Program-made: the position numbers and the translations under genes
Notes under the pieces: generated by a model
What the model saw: the letters and a program-made list of their open reading frames with translations, nothing else
Told to the model about the DNA's origin: nothing
Database searches by the model: none
Assembly (NCBI GenBank): GCA_910584485.1
Contig: CAJUAV010000006.1
Coordinates: 62,001-126,000, forward strand
DNA length: 64,000 nt
Direction of reading: 5' to 3'
Source of the DNA: an uncultured Alistipes sp.
Lineage (GTDB): Bacteria; Bacteroidota; Bacteroidia; Bacteroidales; Rikenellaceae
In this document: positions 34,675 through 43,231 of the stretch, piece after piece
Numbering within the stretch: position 1 is the stretch's first letter
Layout: each line of letters begins with the position of its first letter

Positions 34675-35275
34675 CAGGGAGGCGATGGTACAGCCATCGG
34701 CGGGCCGCAGCTTGCAGAGGCTTTGACCCGAACGAGTTCGCGCGATAGCGCGGCGGGCCGCAGCTTCGCCCTGCGAAGGCCCGCTACTCGCGCAAGGCTC
34801 GTTGCGAGCGTTTCGCAAGCTGCGCCCCGAATACGAGTCGCATGCAAGTGCGGCGGGCCGCAGCCTCTGCGCGCGGAGGCCCGCATCGGTTGACACGGGC
34901 GTTCCGCAGGCTTCGTCCCGACTGGACATGCGCGCTTTAGCGCGGCAGCCCGCAGCCGCCCCCTGCGGAGGGCTGCCACTCGCCGACGGGCTCGTGCCGC
35001 CTCCGCTCGGCTGCGGGCCGGTTGCGACATCTTCGATCCCGCGAGGGATCGGCGGGGCCGCAGCTTCGCCCTGGCGAAGGCCCGCATGTTGCGTCCCTCC
35101 GCAAGCTGCTGCCTGAATACGAGTCGCACGCAAGTGCGGCGGGCCGAAGCCTCCCGCAGCGGAGGCCCGCAGTTTTGGCAAACATGCGTGCGCTCCGCAG
35201 GCTTCGACCCGAACGAGTTCGCGCGCCCGTGCGGCAGCCCGCAGCCGCTCTCCTGCAGCCGCCTTCCCGCAACTG
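34675..35275 (+). repeat. repeat cluster 8: largest array, about seven modules
   Basis: Successive modules share one orientation: a truncated B at ~34683, B at ~34740-34832, B at ~34845-34921, A at ~34928-35022, B at 35035-35118, B at ~35127-35220 and a truncated A at ~35221-35270. The leading hairpins differ: CGATGG/CCATCG (34683), GCGCG-type (34734) and GATCCC-gcga-GGGATC (35035-35050). No gene is supported between 34561 and 35383. Confidence 0.9.
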
Positions 35276-35383
35276 AAACCTCGCCGCCTCGGCCATCCCC
35301 GGTCTCCCGCCACGAAAACAACGGCGCTCCGTCCGAAAAGGAGGAGCGCCGCCGTTCGCTCGGGCATTGCCCGAACCGTGCGT

Positions 35384-36169
35384 TTACCGCCCTGCGTAGG
35401 GCTTGATGACGCCGCGTTTCGACGAGCGGACGAACTCGATGAGCTGGTCGCGCTCGGCGCAGGCCGCCACCTGCTTTTCGGCTTCGTCGCAGGCGTTGGC
35501 GTAGTTCATACCGCTCTGGAAGAGCAGGCGGCAGGTCTCGTGGATCGCCCCGATCTGCTCGTCGCTGAAGCCGCGCCGCGTCAGCCCCACCTTGTTCAGG
35601 CCTGCGTAGCGGACGGGATCCGAGTTGCGGACGATGATGAAGGGGGGTACGTCCTGCGCGAGCAGGGCGCCGCCCTGGATCATGGCGTGGTCGCCGATGC
35701 GGGTCCACTGATGGACGGCGACGTGGCCGCCGATGACCACCCAGTCGCCCACGTGCACTTCGCCTGCGAGCGAGACGCGGTTGGCGATGACGCAGTGGCT
35801 GCCGACGACGTCGTCGTGGGCCACGTGGACGTAGGCCATCAGCAGGTTGTGGTCGCCGATGACGGTCTTGCCCTGCGAGGCGGTGCCGCGGCTGACGGTC
35901 ACGTATTCGCGGATGTCGTTGTAGTCGCCGATCTCGGTCGTGGTCTTCTCGCCCGCGAACTTGAGGTCCTGCGGCAGGCAGGAGATCGAGGCGGCGGTGT
36001 GGATCTTGCACCCCTTGCCGATGCGGGCCCCGTCGTGGATGACGGCCCCGGGACCGATCCAGCAGTCGTCGCCGATCACCACGTCGCCGGCGATACAGGC
36101 GAACGGTTCGACCGTTACGTTGGCGCCCAGGCGGGCGTCGGGATGGATATAGGCTAACGGACTAATCAT
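35384..36169 (-). CDS. lpxA: acyl-[ACP]--UDP-N-acetylglucosamine O-acyltransferase
   Basis: First enzyme of lipid A synthesis. The 261-residue protein shows the left-handed beta-helix hexapeptide pattern from the N-terminus (ISPLAYIHPDARLGANVTV, VIGDDCWIGPGAVIHDGARI) and the family HVAHDDVVGSHC histidine region. It lies 21 bases behind lpxC-fabZ, so the lipid A genes form one unit. Confidence 0.96.
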   Translation of the reverse strand: MISPLAYIHPDARLGANVTVEPFACIAGDVVIGDDCWIGPGAVIHDGARIGKGCKIHTAASISCLPQDLKFAGEKTTTEIGDYNDIREYVTVSRGTASQGKTVIGDHNLLMAYVHVAHDDVVGSHCVIANRVSLAGEVHVGDWVVIGGHVAVHQWTRIGDHAMIQGGALLAQDVPPFIIVRNSDPVRYAGLNKVGLTRRGFSDEQIGAIHETCRLLFQSGMNYANACDEAEKQVAACAERDQLIEFVRSSKRGVIKPYAGR

Positions 36170-36190
36170 GGTTTCTTGGATTAAAGCGGG

Positions 36191-37585
36191 TTATTTCTTC
36201 TTGTTCTTGACCACCTGGGCCATCATGATCGCTTCGCAGGCGAGCTGTTCGCCCACGAAGGCCTTGCCCTCGGCGAGGCAGACGCCGCGGCGGACGGGTT
36301 CGAGCAGCCGCACCTCGAACTGGAGCACGTCTCCCGGGACCACCTTGCGCTTGAACTTCACCTCTTCGAGCTTCATGAAATAGGTCGAGTAGTTTTCGGG
36401 GTCGGGAACGTTCGAAAGCATCATCACGCCGCTGCACTGCGCCATCGCCTCGACGATCAGCACGCCCGGCATGACGGGCTCTTCGGGGAAATGGCCCGTG
36501 AAGAAGGGCTCGTTCATCGTGACGTTCTTGATGCCCGCCACGGAGTTGGCGTCGCAATGGAAGATGCGGTCGATCAGGAGGAAGGGCGGACGGTGGGGGA
36601 GGAGCCGGCGGATGGCGTTGATGTCGAACAGGGGCGGCTTCTTGGGGTTGTAGGTGTAGCGGGGCTTCTCGCCGTCGGTGCGGATGCGCTGCTTGAGCTG
36701 CTTCATGAAATCGGTGTTGGCGCCGTGGCCCGGGCGGGTCGCCCAGACGCGGCCCTTGATCCGCATGCCCAGCAGGGCGAAATCGCCCAGCAGGTCGAGC
36801 AGCTTGTGGCGTGCCAGCTCGTTGTTGTAGCGCAGCTCGAGGTTGTTCAGGTAGCCGCGCTGGATCTGGATGTCGGGCTTGTCGAAGAGCACGCGCAGGT
36901 GCTGCTGCACCTCCTCCGTCACGCTGTTCTCGACCACGACGATCGCGTTGTCGAGGTCGCCGCCCTTGATGAGGTTCGCCTTGAGCAGCGGCTCGAGCTC
37001 GTGCAGGAAGACGAACGTGCGGCAGGGAGCGATCTTCTCGGCGTAGTTGTCGCCCGGGTTGAAGGTGGCGTACTGGTTGCCGATCACCTTCGAGTTGTAG
37101 TCGACGTGGAGCGATACGGAGAACTCGTCGTCGGGGTAGAGGATGATCGCCACGCCCTTCTCGGGAATCGTGTGGACCATCTTTTCGGTGACGTGGTAGT
37201 AGCGGCGTTCGGCCTCCTGCTCCTCGATGCCCGTTTCGAGGATGGCGCGGGCGTATTCGCGGGCTGAACCATCCATGATCGGGGTCTCGGGGGCGTCGAT
37301 GTCGATCACGGCGTTGTCTACGCCGAGGGTCCAAAGGGCCGACATGATGTGCTCGATCGTGCTGACGCGCGCGGCGCCGTGCTCGATCGTCGTGCCGCGC
37401 GACGTGTCGGTCACGTAGTCGCACAACGCGGGGACTTCGGGCGTGCCGTCGAGGTCGATGCGGCGGAAGACGATGCCGCGGTCGGCCTCGGCCGGACGCA
37501 CCGTCATGGTGACGCGGACACCCGTGTGCAACCCCTTTCCCGAAAAGGTGATGGGGCCCTTCAGTGTCTGTTGCTTCGTATTCAT
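36191..37585 (-). CDS. lpxC-fabZ: bifunctional UDP-3-O-acyl-GlcNAc deacetylase / 3-hydroxyacyl-ACP dehydratase
   Basis: A fusion of two enzymes that compete for the same acyl-ACP pool, 464 residues. The LpxC half (to about residue 300) has ITFSGKGLHTG, EHIMSAL and the zinc histidine in ARHKLLDLLGDF. The FabZ half (from about 320) has LLPHRPPFLLIDR with the catalytic histidine and PGVLIVEAMAQ with the catalytic glutamate. The fusion is normal for Bacteroidota. It is followed by lpxA. Confidence 0.96.
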   Translation of the reverse strand: MNTKQQTLKGPITFSGKGLHTGVRVTMTVRPAEADRGIVFRRIDLDGTPEVPALCDYVTDTSRGTTIEHGAARVSTIEHIMSALWTLGVDNAVIDIDAPETPIMDGSAREYARAILETGIEEQEAERRYYHVTEKMVHTIPEKGVAIILYPDDEFSVSLHVDYNSKVIGNQYATFNPGDNYAEKIAPCRTFVFLHELEPLLKANLIKGGDLDNAIVVVENSVTEEVQQHLRVLFDKPDIQIQRGYLNNLELRYNNELARHKLLDLLGDFALLGMRIKGRVWATRPGHGANTDFMKQLKQRIRTDGEKPRYTYNPKKPPLFDINAIRRLLPHRPPFLLIDRIFHCDANSVAGIKNVTMNEPFFTGHFPEEPVMPGVLIVEAMAQCSGVMMLSNVPDPENYSTYFMKLEEVKFKRKVVPGDVLQFEVRLLEPVRRGVCLAEGKAFVGEQLACEAIMMAQVVKNKKK

Positions 37586-37633
37586 GGGATACTTTCGGTT
37601 TAAAAGATCGAAGATTCGGGTTTATCAATCTGT

Positions 37634-37665
37634 CAAAGATAGGCATTTTTATGCGGTTCGCCAAA
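37634..37665 (-). promoter_or_regulatory. consensus promoter of lpxC-fabZ/lpxA
   Basis: Minus-strand TTTG (37665-37662), a 20-nt spacer and TATCTTTG (37641-37634), 48 bases before the start. Confidence 0.85.
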
Positions 37666-37689
37666 TTTTTCGGTGCGGTTTGCGGGTGC

Positions 37690-37900
37690 GGGGCTTCGCG
37701 AGTCGAAGCTTCGCCGCGCTTTAGGCCTGCCCGCCGCGTTCGCTCATGCCTCCCTTCGCAAGCTCCTGCACTTTAGTGCGGCGGGCCGCAGCTCCGCACG
37801 CAGAGGTCCGCAACGCTTGCGCGTACGGGCACTCCGCAGGCTTCGCCCCGAGGAATCAATCGCACGTGAGTACGGCTGCCTGTCCGCCCGGCTGCGGGCC
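37690..37900 (+). repeat. repeat cluster 9
   Basis: One degenerate B copy (about 37693-37770) and a better one at about 37770-37855 with leading hairpin CACTTTAGTG, left arm GGGCCGCAGCTCCGC and right arm CCGCAGGCTTCGCCCCGA. The two arms no longer match each other exactly. No gene is supported. Confidence 0.75.
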
Positions 37901-37983
37901 GATAAGGCAATCGCGCGTATGCGGACCTGAAGCCCTGCCGAAGAAATCTTGCGGCAGGCTGCGGCGGTTTGCGAAAAAAAACG

Positions 37984-37991
37984 TATTTTTG
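37984..37991 (+). promoter_or_regulatory. -7 box of the TonB-like gene
   Basis: TATTTTTG, exact consensus, 29 bases before the start codon; the -33 element is not clear. Confidence 0.5.
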
Positions 37992-38020
37992 TTCGCACGT
38001 TACCGATTCCGAACACCGTC

Positions 38021-38827
38021 ATGACCGAGCCCGCTCCCGAACAGAAACCGGCGCCCCGCCGCCGACCGCGCCTGCGTCTGCCCTTCGACAACCGTCGATC
38101 GGATGCGGGCGAGTGGACCTACGACCATCGGGTGGGGCTCTGCGTCACGCTCATCGCCTACCTCGTGCTGATGATCCTCTTCGTCTCGTCGAAGATCGTC
38201 GTCGGGCGCCGTGCGGCGGAGCAGGGGATGTACATCGATCTGGCGACCCTCGCCGAGCTCGAAGAGGAGCGCGACCGCCTCGAACGCGAAATCGAGGAGC
38301 GGATGCGCCGCGAGCAGGCCGACTGGCGGTCGGTGCAGAACCGCGTGTCGAACGAAAACGCCACCGACGAACGGTTGCAGGACGACCGCGGCACCAATAC
38401 GGCGGCGCTCAACGATGCGGCGGTCGAGGCCGAGGCGCGCATGCGCGCCAACCGCGAAGCCTGGGAGCAGGGGCTGGCCGAGGAGCGCGCCATCTCCGAG
38501 CGGCAGGGCGGCGAAGGCGAAGCCGAGGAGCGGCGCGACGCGAAGGTGAAGGGCCGCGTGACGGTCTCCTTCTCGCTGACGGACCCCGTGCGCACGTCGC
38601 GGCGGCTGGTGATTCCCGCCTACCGCTGCGAGGCGGGCGGCGAGGTGGTCGTGCAGATCGCGGTCGACCGCGGCGGCGAGGTGCTCTCGGCGCGCGTCCT
38701 CTCGGGGGGCGACGAGTGCATGCGCGAAACGGCTCTTGCGGCGGCGCGCGCCTCGCTCTTCAACATCGATGCGTCGGCTCCCGCCCGCCAGACGGGAACC
38801 GTCACCTACCTCTTCATTCCGCAATAA
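38021..38827 (+). CDS. TonB-like energy-transducer family protein
   Basis: A 268-residue protein with a basic cytoplasmic N-terminus, one membrane helix (residues ~43-62, LCVTLIAYLVLMILFV), a long charged coiled-coil-like middle (LEEERDRLEREIEERMRRE), and a C-terminal domain of about 85 residues. That domain resembles the TonB C-terminus in outline (GEVVVQIAVDRGGEVLSARV, then TVTYLFIPQ). Such proteins link inner-membrane motors to outer-membrane receptors. No exbB/exbD lies nearby. The assignment rests on architecture. Confidence 0.7.
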   Translation: MTEPAPEQKPAPRRRPRLRLPFDNRRSDAGEWTYDHRVGLCVTLIAYLVLMILFVSSKIVVGRRAAEQGMYIDLATLAELEEERDRLEREIEERMRREQADWRSVQNRVSNENATDERLQDDRGTNTAALNDAAVEAEARMRANREAWEQGLAEERAISERQGGEGEAEERRDAKVKGRVTVSFSLTDPVRTSRRLVIPAYRCEAGGEVVVQIAVDRGGEVLSARVLSGGDECMRETALAAARASLFNIDASAPARQTGTVTYLFIPQ

Positions 38828-38846
38828 AACCTACCCGAAAAGGGCC

Positions 38847-40793
38847 ATGAACGATAAATTCTACCTTCCGAAAGACGGCGGTCCCGTGGCCGGATCGACC
38901 CCGCGCGACATTCTGCGCCGCTACGAGCGGATGCGTACGCAGGTCTTCGAAAACGAATACCGCGGCGTGCAGCACGTCGCCGACATCATCGTCAAGGCGA
39001 TCCGCAATTACAACGAGATCTTCCTGCCGAACGAGATTTTCGAGGACCCGCAGCCCTTCGTGCTGGGGCTGACGACGGGCCGCACGCCGCTGGGACTCTA
39101 CCGCGAGCTGGTACGCCGTCATCAGGCAGGCGAGGTGTCGTTCCGCAACGTGGCGGTCTTCTCGCTCGACGAGTTCTATCCGATCGCCGTCGACGAGCCG
39201 CAGAGCCGCAACTACCGCATCCACGAGGAGTTCCTGAACCACATCGACATCCTCCCCGAGAACGTCCACATGTTCGACGCCGAGGTGCCCGAGCAGCGCA
39301 TTTCGGACTATTGCGAGTCGTACGACAAGGCGGCGCGCAAGATCGACCTGATGATTATCGGCGTGGGCGAGGACGGCCAGATCGGCTTCAACGAACCGGG
39401 CTCCTACGTGCAGTCTCGCACGCGGCTCGTGCAGCTGACGCACAGCACGCGGATGATCCAGTCGAAGGCCTTCTTCGGGCTGGAGAACACGCCCCGCATG
39501 GCCGTCACGATGGGCATCCGCACGATCATGCGGGCCGAGCGCATTGTCCTGATGGCGTGGGGCGAGGAGAAGGCGCCGATCATCCGACGCGTCGTCGAGG
39601 GCGAGATTTCGGCACTGGTTCCCGCGACCTGCCTCCAGGAGCACGCCAACATCGAGGTGGTGATCGACGAGAACGCCGCCCGCCTGCTGACGCGCGAACA
39701 GGCGCCGTGGCTCGTGGGAGCCTGCCGCTGGACCCCGAAATTCACCCGCAAGGCGGTCGTCTGGCTCTGCAACGAGGTGCAAAAACCGATTCTGAAACTC
39801 TCCTACAAGGACTATATCGATCACTCGCTCGGCGAGCTGCTCGAACACCGCTCCTACGACAAGGTGAACATCGACGTCTTCAACGACCTGCAGCACACCA
39901 TCACGGGGTGGCCCGGGGGCAAGCCCGCGGCCGACGATTCGACGCGCCCCGTGCCGTCGCAGCCCTTCCCGAAACGGGTGCTCATCTTCTCGCCCCACCC
40001 CGACGACGACGTGATCTCGATGGGAGGCACGATGCTGCGGCTCGTGGAGCAGGGGCACGAGGTGCACGTGGCCTACCAGACCTCGGGCAGCTTCGGCGTG
40101 CAGGACGACGTCGTGCTGCAAAGCGTCGACATGGCGCGCGAACTGGGATGCGGCGACCGCGTGGCGGCCGTGCAGGCGTGGAGCGCCTCGAAGCAGCCCG
40201 GCATGCCCGAGCCGCGCGAGCTGCTCGACCTGAAAGGGGCGATCCGCCGCTCGGAGGCGCGGGCCGCCGTCCGTTCGTTCGGACTCGATCCCGATACCTA
40301 TACCCATTTTCTGGATATGCCCTTTTACGAGACGGGCAGCGTCAAGAAAAACCCCCTCTCGGAGGAGGATATCGCACCGATCGTGGCGCTGCTGCGGGAG
40401 GTGCGGCCGCACCAGATCTACGCCGCGGGAGACCTGGCCGATCCGCACGGCACGCACCGCATCTGCATGGAGGCGCTGCTCACGGCCCTCGAACGGACGA
40501 GCGAGGACGACTGGCGCGAGGAGTGCCACCTGTGGCTCTACCGAGGCGCCTGGACCGAGTGGGAGCTCGGCCTGGTCGACATGGCAGTGCCCCTCTCGCC
40601 CGACGAGTTGATCCGCAAGCGCCACGCCATCTACCGCCACCTCTCGCAGAAGGACGTCATCACCTACGGCGAGAGCGACATGCGCGAGTTCTGGCAGCGC
40701 GCCGAGGAGCGCAACCAGCAGACGGCACGCCTCTACGACAGCCTCGGCCTGCCCGAATACCAGGCGCTGGAGGTCTTCGTGAAGCTGTTTTAG
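38847..40793 (+). CDS. NagB-like deaminase fused to a PIG-L/LmbE-type deacetylase
   Basis: A 648-residue protein. Residues ~20-330 are NagB-like (LGLTTGRTPLGLYREL, FSLDEFYPI, IIGVGEDGQIGFNEPGS), and residues ~375-600 are PIG-L-like (FSPHPDDDVISMGG zinc motif near 382, later DPHGTH). This resembles the long glucosamine-6-phosphate deaminase-annotated proteins of Bacteroidota. The histidine that follows GEDG in active NagB is glutamine here (residue 178), while the aspartate and glutamate remain. It starts 19 bases behind the TonB-like gene and is followed by repeats and a canonical nagB. A joint deacetylase/deaminase role on amino sugars is an inference. Confidence 0.85.
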   Translation: MNDKFYLPKDGGPVAGSTPRDILRRYERMRTQVFENEYRGVQHVADIIVKAIRNYNEIFLPNEIFEDPQPFVLGLTTGRTPLGLYRELVRRHQAGEVSFRNVAVFSLDEFYPIAVDEPQSRNYRIHEEFLNHIDILPENVHMFDAEVPEQRISDYCESYDKAARKIDLMIIGVGEDGQIGFNEPGSYVQSRTRLVQLTHSTRMIQSKAFFGLENTPRMAVTMGIRTIMRAERIVLMAWGEEKAPIIRRVVEGEISALVPATCLQEHANIEVVIDENAARLLTREQAPWLVGACRWTPKFTRKAVVWLCNEVQKPILKLSYKDYIDHSLGELLEHRSYDKVNIDVFNDLQHTITGWPGGKPAADDSTRPVPSQPFPKRVLIFSPHPDDDVISMGGTMLRLVEQGHEVHVAYQTSGSFGVQDDVVLQSVDMARELGCGDRVAAVQAWSASKQPGMPEPRELLDLKGAIRRSEARAAVRSFGLDPDTYTHFLDMPFYETGSVKKNPLSEEDIAPIVALLREVRPHQIYAAGDLADPHGTHRICMEALLTALERTSEDDWREECHLWLYRGAWTEWELGLVDMAVPLSPDELIRKRHAIYRHLSQKDVITYGESDMREFWQRAEERNQQTARLYDSLGLPEYQALEVFVKLF

Positions 40794-40824
40794 TCGCGGG
40801 GGAGCGCCGCGGCGGCAGGAGATC

Positions 40825-41205
40825 GGCGGGTCGCAGCCGTTTGCGGCTTTTGACCGTCGATGAAAATCGCACGCGAGTGCGGCGGGCCGAAGCCTCCCGC
40901 AGCGGAGGCCCGCAGTTTTGGCAAACATGCGTGCGCTCCGCAGGCTTCGGCCCGAGCAAAGGATCGTGCCGCACGTGCGGCGGGCCGTCCATCGTCCCGC
41001 GGCGGAGGGGGTGTCGAGCGAGGTTCGATGGCGCAGCCATCGGCGGGCCGGAGCTTCGCCCCTGCGAAGGCCTGCGACGCTTGCGCATGCAGGCGCTTCG
41101 CAAGCTCCGACCCGAGGCAGCTCCGTGCCGCAGGTTCGGCCTTGCAGAGACCGGTGGAGCGGAGCCTTCGCGGAGGCCCGCAGCCGTCCGCCCGAACAAC
41201 CGTTG
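40825..41205 (+). repeat. repeat cluster 10: four B-type modules
   Basis: Modules start at about 40870, 40970, 41026 and 41125. The first shares GCAGTTTTGGCAAACATGCG with clusters 8 and 16. The third has leading hairpin CGATGGC-gca-GCCATCG (41026-41042) and the matched arms GGCCGGAGCTT and AAGCTCCGACC. It fills the gap between the two nagB-like genes. Confidence 0.85.
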
Positions 41206-41231
41206 CAAACCCATTAAAAAAAGAAAAGCAT

Positions 41232-42023
41232 ATGCGTCTTTTGATCGAACCTACCCCGCAGGAGGTGGCCCGTTGGGCTGCCGACTACATCGTGCGCGCC
41301 ATCAACGCCCGCGCCGCCGTGACCGATGCCCCCTTCGTGCTCGGTCTGCCGACGGGCTCGACGCCGCTCGAGACCTACGCCGAGCTGATCCGCCGCTACG
41401 AGGCGGGCGACGTTTCGTTCCGCAACGTCGTGACTTTCAATATGGACGAATACGTCGGTCTGCCCGAGGAGCACCCCGAGAGCTACCATTCGTTCATGTG
41501 GAACAACTTCTTTTCGCACATCGACATCAAGCCCGAGAACGTCCATATCCTGAACGGCAACGCTCCCGACCTCGTACGCGAGTGCGCCGACTACGAGGCG
41601 GCGATCCTCGCCGCAGGGGGCATCGATCTCTTCATGGGCGGCATCGGCGAAGACGGCCACCTCGCCTTCAACGAACCCTTCTCGTCGATGACCTCGCGCA
41701 CGCGCCAGAAGACCCTGACGGAGGATACGATCCGCGTGAACGCCCGTTTCTTCGACAACGACATCGAACAGGTGCCCAAGCGCGCCCTGACGGTGGGCAT
41801 CGGCACGGTGATGGACGCCCGTCGGGTGATGATCCTCGCCACGGGACCCAAAAAGGCGCGCGCCGTGCGCCACGGCGTCGAGGGCGGCTATTCGCACCAG
41901 TGGACGATTTCGGCCCTTCAGGTCCATCCGTGCGGCATCCTGGTCTGCGACGATGCCGCTGCGCAGGAGCTCCGCGTGTCGACTTACCGCTATTTCAAGC
42001 AGATCGAACGCGACAATCTGTAA
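41232..42023 (+). CDS. nagB: glucosamine-6-phosphate deaminase
   Basis: Converts glucosamine 6-phosphate to fructose 6-phosphate and ammonia. The 263-residue protein is full length and has all key motifs: LPTGSTPLETYAEL, FNMDEYVGL (catalytic Asp) and GEDGHLAFNEP with His143 and the nearby glutamate. The start at 41232 (MRLLIEPTPQEV) is canonical; the long upstream frame is repeat sequence. A terminator follows. Confidence 0.96.
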   Translation: MRLLIEPTPQEVARWAADYIVRAINARAAVTDAPFVLGLPTGSTPLETYAELIRRYEAGDVSFRNVVTFNMDEYVGLPEEHPESYHSFMWNNFFSHIDIKPENVHILNGNAPDLVRECADYEAAILAAGGIDLFMGGIGEDGHLAFNEPFSSMTSRTRQKTLTEDTIRVNARFFDNDIEQVPKRALTVGIGTVMDARRVMILATGPKKARAVRHGVEGGYSHQWTISALQVHPCGILVCDDAAAQELRVSTYRYFKQIERDNL

Positions 42024-42029
42024 TGCGAC

Positions 42030-42063
42030 AAGGGCTCCGAAGCGTTTTCGGAGCCCTTTTTTC
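42030..42063 (+). terminator. rho-independent terminator after nagB
   Basis: AGGGCTCCGAA pairs with TTCGGAGCCCT around a 4-nt loop, followed by T residues. Confidence 0.9.
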
Positions 42064-42076
42064 AAACCGACCGATC

Positions 42077-42982
42077 ATGAACCGATTTTGTTTGCAGGCC
42101 CTTCGCGCGGCGCTGCTGTTGTTGTTGGCCGCAAGCTGCCCGACCGTTTGGGGGCAGCCGGCGAAACGGGGCTACGTGCCCGTCCGCGAAGGACGTCTCT
42201 ATTACGAGGAGCGGGGGAGCGGCGAACCGCTCGTCTTCGTCCACGGCCATTCGCTCGACCGCCGCATGTGGCGCGAGCAGGTCGCCCGCTTCGCCGACCG
42301 CTACCGTGTCATCGTCTACGACGCCCGCGGCTACGGCCGCTCGTCGGCGCAGCGCGAGGGCTTCCTCTTCACCCATGCGGACGATCTGACGGCGCTGCTC
42401 GACGGCCTCGGCATCGAACGGGCGCACGTCGTCGGCCTCTCGATGGGGGGCTTCATCACGGGCGATCTCGTGGCGATGTATCCCGAACGGCTCCTCTCGG
42501 CGACCCTCTCGTCGGGGCGGATCCGCTCCACGCCGAGCGTGAACGAGCCGATGACCGAAGCCGAGTACGCCGCCAAGGAGGCGTCGATCGCCGCCGTGCG
42601 CAAGCAGGGCGTGCGGCGGATGAAGCGGGCGTGGCACGAGCAGCTGATGCGGACGGGCGGTTCGCAGCGCGAGCGGATGCGGCGGCCGCTGTGGCGGATG
42701 ATCCGTCGCTGGACGGCATGGCAGCCGCTGCACCACGAGGTGCACTGTTATTATGCCCGCGAGGCGATGCGCGTGCTCGCGGAGCGGCGGCCCGAGGTGC
42801 CGACCCTCTTTCTGGACGGACACGAACCCGGGAAGGAGCGCCCGGGCGATCCCGCGATGATGCGCTTCCTGCCCGCGGCCCGACGGGTGGTGATCGACGA
42901 TTGCGGCCACATGCTCAACATGGAGCGCCCCGAGGCGTACAACGAGGCGCTGGAGGATTTTCTGACGGGACTGCGGAAATAA
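42077..42982 (+). CDS. alpha/beta-fold hydrolase, exported
   Basis: A 301-residue hydrolase with a signal peptide (residues 1-~26, cleavage near VWGQ). The triad is visible: nucleophile in GLSMGG near residue 119, acid in LFLDGHEPG, and histidine in DCGHMLN. The HGHSLDRRMW oxyanion segment is also present. Substrate unknown; esters or lactones are typical. The same frame is open for more than 2.5 kb upstream, but that stretch is antisense-like shadow of the nagB region, so the signal peptide sets the start. Confidence 0.85.
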   Translation: MNRFCLQALRAALLLLLAASCPTVWGQPAKRGYVPVREGRLYYEERGSGEPLVFVHGHSLDRRMWREQVARFADRYRVIVYDARGYGRSSAQREGFLFTHADDLTALLDGLGIERAHVVGLSMGGFITGDLVAMYPERLLSATLSSGRIRSTPSVNEPMTEAEYAAKEASIAAVRKQGVRRMKRAWHEQLMRTGGSQRERMRRPLWRMIRRWTAWQPLHHEVHCYYAREAMRVLAERRPEVPTLFLDGHEPGKERPGDPAMMRFLPAARRVVIDDCGHMLNMERPEAYNEALEDFLTGLRK

Positions 42983-42983
42983 C

Positions 42984-43019
42984 GAAAAAAAGGAATGCCT
43001 TGCAAGCATTCCTTTTTTC
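42984..43019. terminator. bidirectional terminator
   Basis: AAAAAAGGAATGC pairs with GCATTCCTTTTTT around a 6-nt loop. It serves the hydrolase on plus and the tRNA on minus. Confidence 0.9.
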
Positions 43020-43021
43020 AG

Positions 43022-43092
43022 TTGAGCTACTCGGACTCGAACCAAGAATAACAGGACCAGAATCTGTTGTGTTACCGTTACACCATAGCTCA
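43022..43092 (-). tRNA. tRNA-Gln (CUG)
   Basis: The minus strand gives a full cloverleaf: acceptor TGAGCTA/TAGCTCA, D-arm GTGT/ACAC, anticodon loop TT-CTG-GT, and T-arm CTTGG/CCGAG with TTCGAGT. The last base pair of the anticodon stem is an A-C mismatch. CCA is not encoded, as is common in this phylum. Confidence 0.92.
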
Positions 43093-43113
43093 ATGTTGTC
43101 CTTTTCGGTGATG

Positions 43114-43144
43114 CAAAAGTAGAACTATTTTTTGCAACCGCCAA
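43114..43144 (-). promoter_or_regulatory. promoter of tRNA-Gln
   Basis: Minus-strand TTG, a 20-nt spacer and TACTTTTG (43121-43114), 21 bases before the mature tRNA. Confidence 0.6.
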
Positions 43145-43166
43145 GAAAAATCCGAAAAAAATTTCT

Positions 43167-43174
43167 TATTTTTG
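43167..43174 (+). promoter_or_regulatory. -7 box of the nucleoside permease gene
   Basis: TATTTTTG, exact consensus, 57 bases before the start; the -33 element is unclear. Confidence 0.5.
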
Positions 43175-43231
43175 TTCTTCGGAGCCTCCGAAGGGCTCCG
43201 TACGGACCCGAAATCAACCAAACGACCTGCT

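Noticed and set aside
34675..35275. CRISPR array
   Set aside because: Units are ~90 bp, contain internal palindromes, and lack short identical repeats with uniform spacers; no cas gene is present.
37949..38020. Upstream start for the TonB-like protein
   Set aside because: It would begin upstream of the -7 box at 37984 and add an untypical N-terminus.
39311..42982. A 1,223-codon open frame across the nagB region
   Set aside because: Only the last 301 codons are a real protein (signal peptide and hydrolase triad). The rest is a shadow of NagB genes and repeats in GC-rich DNA.
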